NCBI GenBank assembly: GCA_964036315.1
Contig: CAXIWW010000817.1
Span: 8,963,501-9,027,500, forward strand
DNA length: 64,000 bases
DNA from: Acanthosepion esculentum
Lineage: Eukaryota > Mollusca > Cephalopoda > Sepiida > Sepiidae
Direction: 5' to 3'
The translations under genes and the position numbers were made by a program. Position 1 is the stretch's first letter. Each line of letters begins with the position of its first letter. The notes under the pieces were generated by a model. The model searched no databases and was not told where the DNA came from. It worked only from the letters and a program-made list of their open reading frames with translations. Positions 61,573 to 64,000 of this stretch are shown one piece after another.

Positions 61573-61592
61573 CTGTCTCACAAAAGAGACAG
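61573..61592. other. Junction: GC-rich minisatellite to 60-bp satellite, with a hairpin
   Basis: The last GC-rich monomer ends TTTCTGGGTCTGTCTC and the next array starts at once with CACAAAAGAGACAGG. The junction itself forms a perfect inverted repeat: CTGTCTC (61573-61579), loop ACAAAA (61580-61585), GAGACAG (61586-61592). CTGTCTC belongs to the GC-rich monomer and GAGACAG to the 60-bp monomer, so the palindrome exists only because the two are joined here. The first 60-bp monomer is 8 bp short (52 bp). Confidence 0.88.
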
Positions 61593-61861
61593 GAGATGTA
61601 GCCGCCTGGGATTGCTTTTAAGGCACTTGGCACAAAAAGTCACGAGAACAGTGCTGGCGACAACCTGAGATTGCTTGTAACGCAGTTGTCACAAAAGAGA
61701 CAGGAGATGTCGATTTGTAGTGGCCTGAGATTGCTTTCAAAGCAGTTTCACAAAAGAGCCCGGCGTATTCGGCTTGTAGCAGCCTGAGATTGCTTGTAAG
61801 GCAGTTATCACAAAAGAGCCAGGAGAAATCGGCACGTAGCCGCCTGGGATTGCTTGTATGG

Positions 61862-62939
61862 CAATTGGCACAAAAAATCAGGAGAATTGGACTATCGGAT
61901 GCCTGAGATTGCTTGTAAGGCGGTTGTCACAAAAGAGACAGGAGATGTCGATTTGTAGCGGCCTGAGATTGCTTGTAAGGCAGTTGTCACAAAAGCGCCA
62001 CGAGAATTCGGCTCATAGCCGCCTGGGATTGCTTGTAAGGCAATTTGCACAAAAAGCCAGTAGAATTCATATTGCTGCAGCCTGAGAATGCTTGTAAGGC
62101 AGATGCCACAAATGCGCCAAGGGAAATCGGTTCGTAGTAGCCTGGGATTGGTTGTAAGGCAATTAGCACAAAAATCAGGAGAATTGGACTAGCGTCAGCC
62201 TGAGATTGCTTGTAAGGCAGTTGTCACAAAAGAGGCAGTATATGTCGATTTGTAGTGGCCTGAGTTTGCTTTTAAGGCAGTTTTTACAAAAGAGACAAGA
62301 GAAGTCGGCTCGTAGACGGCTGGGATTGATTGTAAGGCAATTTGCACAAAAGAGCCGGGAGAATTCGGCTTGCAGCAGCCTGAGATTGCTTGTAAGGCAG
62401 TTGCCACAAATGAGCCAGGCGAAATCGGCTCGTAGCCGCCTGGGATTGCTTGCAAGGCAATTGGCACAAAATGCTAGGGGAATTGGGATTGCTGAGGCCT
62501 GAGATTGCTTGTAAGGCAGTTGTCACAATAGAACTAGGAGAATTCGGCAAGTAGCGGCCTGGGAATGCTTGTAAGGCAGTTACCACAAAAGAGCAAGGAG
62601 AAATCGGCACGTAGCCGCCTGGGATTGCTTTTAAGGCAATTGGCACAGAAAATCAGGAGAACTGTCCCGGCGGCAGCCTGAGATTGCTTCTAAGGCAGTT
62701 GTTACAAAAGAGACAGTATATGTCGATATGTAGCGGCCTGATATTATTGTAAGGCAGTTTTCACAAAAGAACCAAGAGAATTCGGCTCGTATCAGCCTGA
62801 CATTTCTTGTAAGTCAGTTGTCACAAAAGCGCCAAAAGAATTCGGCTTGTAGCAGCCTGAGATTTCTTGTAATGGAGTTGCCACAAAAGGGCCAGGAGAA
62901 ATCGGCTCGTAGACGCCTTGGTGTGCTTGTAAGTCAATT
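61862..62939 (+). repeat. Five-monomer higher-order repeat (about 298 bp)
   Basis: Monomers fall into two linked types: CCTGGGATTGC followed by GGCAATT and GCACAAAA, or CCTGAGATTGC followed by GGCAGTT and TCACAAAA. The CAATT marker starts at 61862, 62041, 62160, 62338, 62458, 62637 and 62935. The spacings are 179, 119, 178, 120, 179 and 298, a 3+2 monomer pattern with a period of about 298 bp. The same 298 spacing recurs at 63143-63441. The marker expected near 62756 is absent. Confidence 0.85.
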
Positions 62940-62996
62940 CGCACTAAAAGCCAGGAGAATTCATATTGCTGCAGCCTGAGAATGCTTGTAAGGCAG

Positions 62997-63060
62997 ATGC
63001 CAAAAATGAGCCGGGAGAAATCGCAGTTGTCACAAAATGCCAGGATATGTCGATTTGTAG
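62997..63060 (+). repeat. Internally deleted 60-bp monomer
   Basis: GAGCCGGGAGAAATCG runs directly into CAGTTGTCACAAAATGCC. About 30 bp (the CTCGTAG to GCTTGTAAGG part) is missing, fusing two monomers. This explains why the neighbouring CAATT markers (62935 and 63143) are 208 bp apart rather than 238 bp. Confidence 0.8.
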
Positions 63061-64000
63061 CGGCCTGAGTTTGCTTGTAAGGCAGATACCACAGAAGAGC
63101 CAGGAGAAAACGGCACGTGGCTGCCTGGGATTGCATTTAAAACAATTGGCACAAAAAGTCAGGAGAATATGGCTGGATCCAGCCTGAGATTGCTTGTAAG
63201 GCAGTTGTCACAAAAGAGCCAGAAGATGTCGATTTGTAGCGGCCTCAGTTTGATTGCAAGGCAGTTTCAAAAAAGAGCCAAGAGAAGTCGGCTCGTAGCA
63301 GTCTCACATTGCTTGTAAGGCAGTTTTCACAAAAGAGCCAGGAGAATGCGGCTTGTTGCAGACTGAGATTGCTTGTAAGGCAGTTGCTGCAAAAGAGCCA
63401 GGAGAAATCGTCTCGTAGCCGCCAGGGATGGCTTGTAAGACAATTGGCCCCAAAAGCCAGTAGAATTGGGCTTATAGCAGCCTGAGAATGCTTGTAAGGC
63501 AGTTACCACAAAAGCCCAGGAGTAATCGGCACGTAGACGCCTGGGATTGCTTTTAAGGCAATTGGCACAAAATGTCAGGAGAATTGTGCTGACGGCAGCC
63601 TGTGATTGCTTGTAATGCAGTTGTCACAAAAGAGCCAGGCGTATTCGGCCTTAGCAGCCTGAGATTGCTTGTAAGGCAATTCGCATAGAAAGCCAGGAGA
63701 ATTCATATTGCTGCAGCTTGAGATTGCTTGTAAGGCAGGTGTCACAAAAGAGCCAGGAAAATTCGGCTTGTAGTAGCCGGAGAATTCTTGTAAGGCAGTT
63801 GCCAGAAAAGAGCCAGGAGAAATTGGCTCGTAGCAGCCCGTGATTGCTTGTAAGGCAGTTTCACAAAAGAGACAGGCGAATTCGGCTTGTAGGTGCCTGA
63901 GATTTCTTAAAAGGCAGTTTTCACAAAAGAGCCAAGAGAAGTCGGATCGTAGCCGCCTGACATTGCTTTTAAGGCAGTTGTAACAAAAGAGCCAGGAGAA

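Larger units (their letters stand above)
47331..61579 (+). repeat. GC-rich minisatellite array (31- and 43-bp monomers)
   Basis: About 14.2 kb, or roughly 380 monomers, of one repeat family unrelated in sequence to the composite satellite. The core reads TCGTCTGCGTGGGAC, then TTTCTGGGACTG, then a G-run. Long monomers carry an extra 12-bp module, TCTCCTGGGTGG, before the G-run. The plus strand is rich in G and T, with four G-runs in most monomers and two CpG per monomer. The consensus has no stop codon in any of the six frames, and both lengths are 1 modulo 3, so very long open frames arise on both strands (for example 51228-53159 plus and 58297-60168 minus). Frequent 1-2 base changes in the G-runs shift frame freely, which argues against coding. 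Confidence 0.96.
61579..64000 (+). repeat. 60-bp satellite array (about 40 monomers, runs off the window)
   Basis: Monomers of 59-60 bp are marked by CACAAAA at 61579, 61631, 61690, 61749, 61809, 61869, 61928, 61988, 62048 and 62107, and so on to the window end. A typical monomer reads GCAGTTGTCACAAAAGAGCC, then AGGAGAATTCGGCTCGTAGC, then AGCCTGAGATTGCTTGTAAG. Sixty bases are 20 codons, so both strands show 20-residue repeats in short open frames (up to 120 codons on the minus strand, 62284-62646). Many monomers of 59 bp break the frame and no start or stop pattern is conserved, so I call it non-coding. Confidence 0.95.

Noticed and set aside
61154..61633. Minus-strand open frame crossing the 61579 junction as a chimeric gene
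   Set aside because: It simply joins an open stretch of the 60-bp satellite to the stop-free GC-rich array; no conserved start, splice site or domain is visible.
61579..64000. CENP-B box in the 60-bp satellite (ATTCGG words) or in the composite spacer (GTTCGCAAG)
   Set aside because: The required A and CGGG at fixed spacing after TTCG are not present in the copies I checked.
1..64000. Telomere repeats, tRNA, rRNA or 5S genes
   Set aside because: No TTAGGG- or TTTAGGG-type runs, no cloverleaf or polymerase III box pair, and no recognisable rRNA segment was seen on either strand.

Overview
This window holds no gene that I can support. It is 64 kb of satellite DNA with essentially no single-copy sequence. 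That points to heterochromatin (centromeric, pericentromeric, subtelomeric or knob-like) of a eukaryotic chromosome, probably from a long-read assembly. The species cannot be told from the sequence, and nothing bacterial or viral is visible.

Layout. (1) Bases 1-3305 and 3309-47330 are one composite satellite in opposite orientations, inverted at about 3306. Each unit is a conserved spacer of about 174 bp followed by a variable block of 22-bp minisatellite monomers, from almost none to about 28. I count about 10 spacers in the first part and about 120 in the second, an average unit of about 365 bp. (2) Bases 47331-61579 are an unrelated GC-rich minisatellite whose monomers come in two lengths, 31 and 43 bp, differing by one 12-bp module. 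(3) Bases 61579-64000 are a third satellite with a 60-bp monomer and a five-monomer higher-order period of about 298 bp. The arrays abut directly: the first junction lies in an 8-bp shared G-run, the second in a short perfect inverted repeat.

History readable from the sequence. The composite array carries nested tandem duplications of different age: a nearly identical 3213-bp duplication (20429/23642), a triplicated block of about 2.2-2.45 kb (26182-33237) with one unit lost and one converted, a three-copy block at 8971-12700, a 935-bp duplication (5700/6635) and a 1.1-kb duplication (43130/44255). Marker variants also recur 10-20 kb apart. The GC-rich array has its own duplications (offsets 455, 1942, 484 and 567 bp).

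Coding potential. Many long open frames exist, up to about 640 codons, but they follow from monomers that lack stop codons and whose lengths are 1 modulo 3. I treat all of them as non-coding. No tRNA, rRNA, CRISPR, transposase or telomere repeat was seen. All counts and identities were made by eye.
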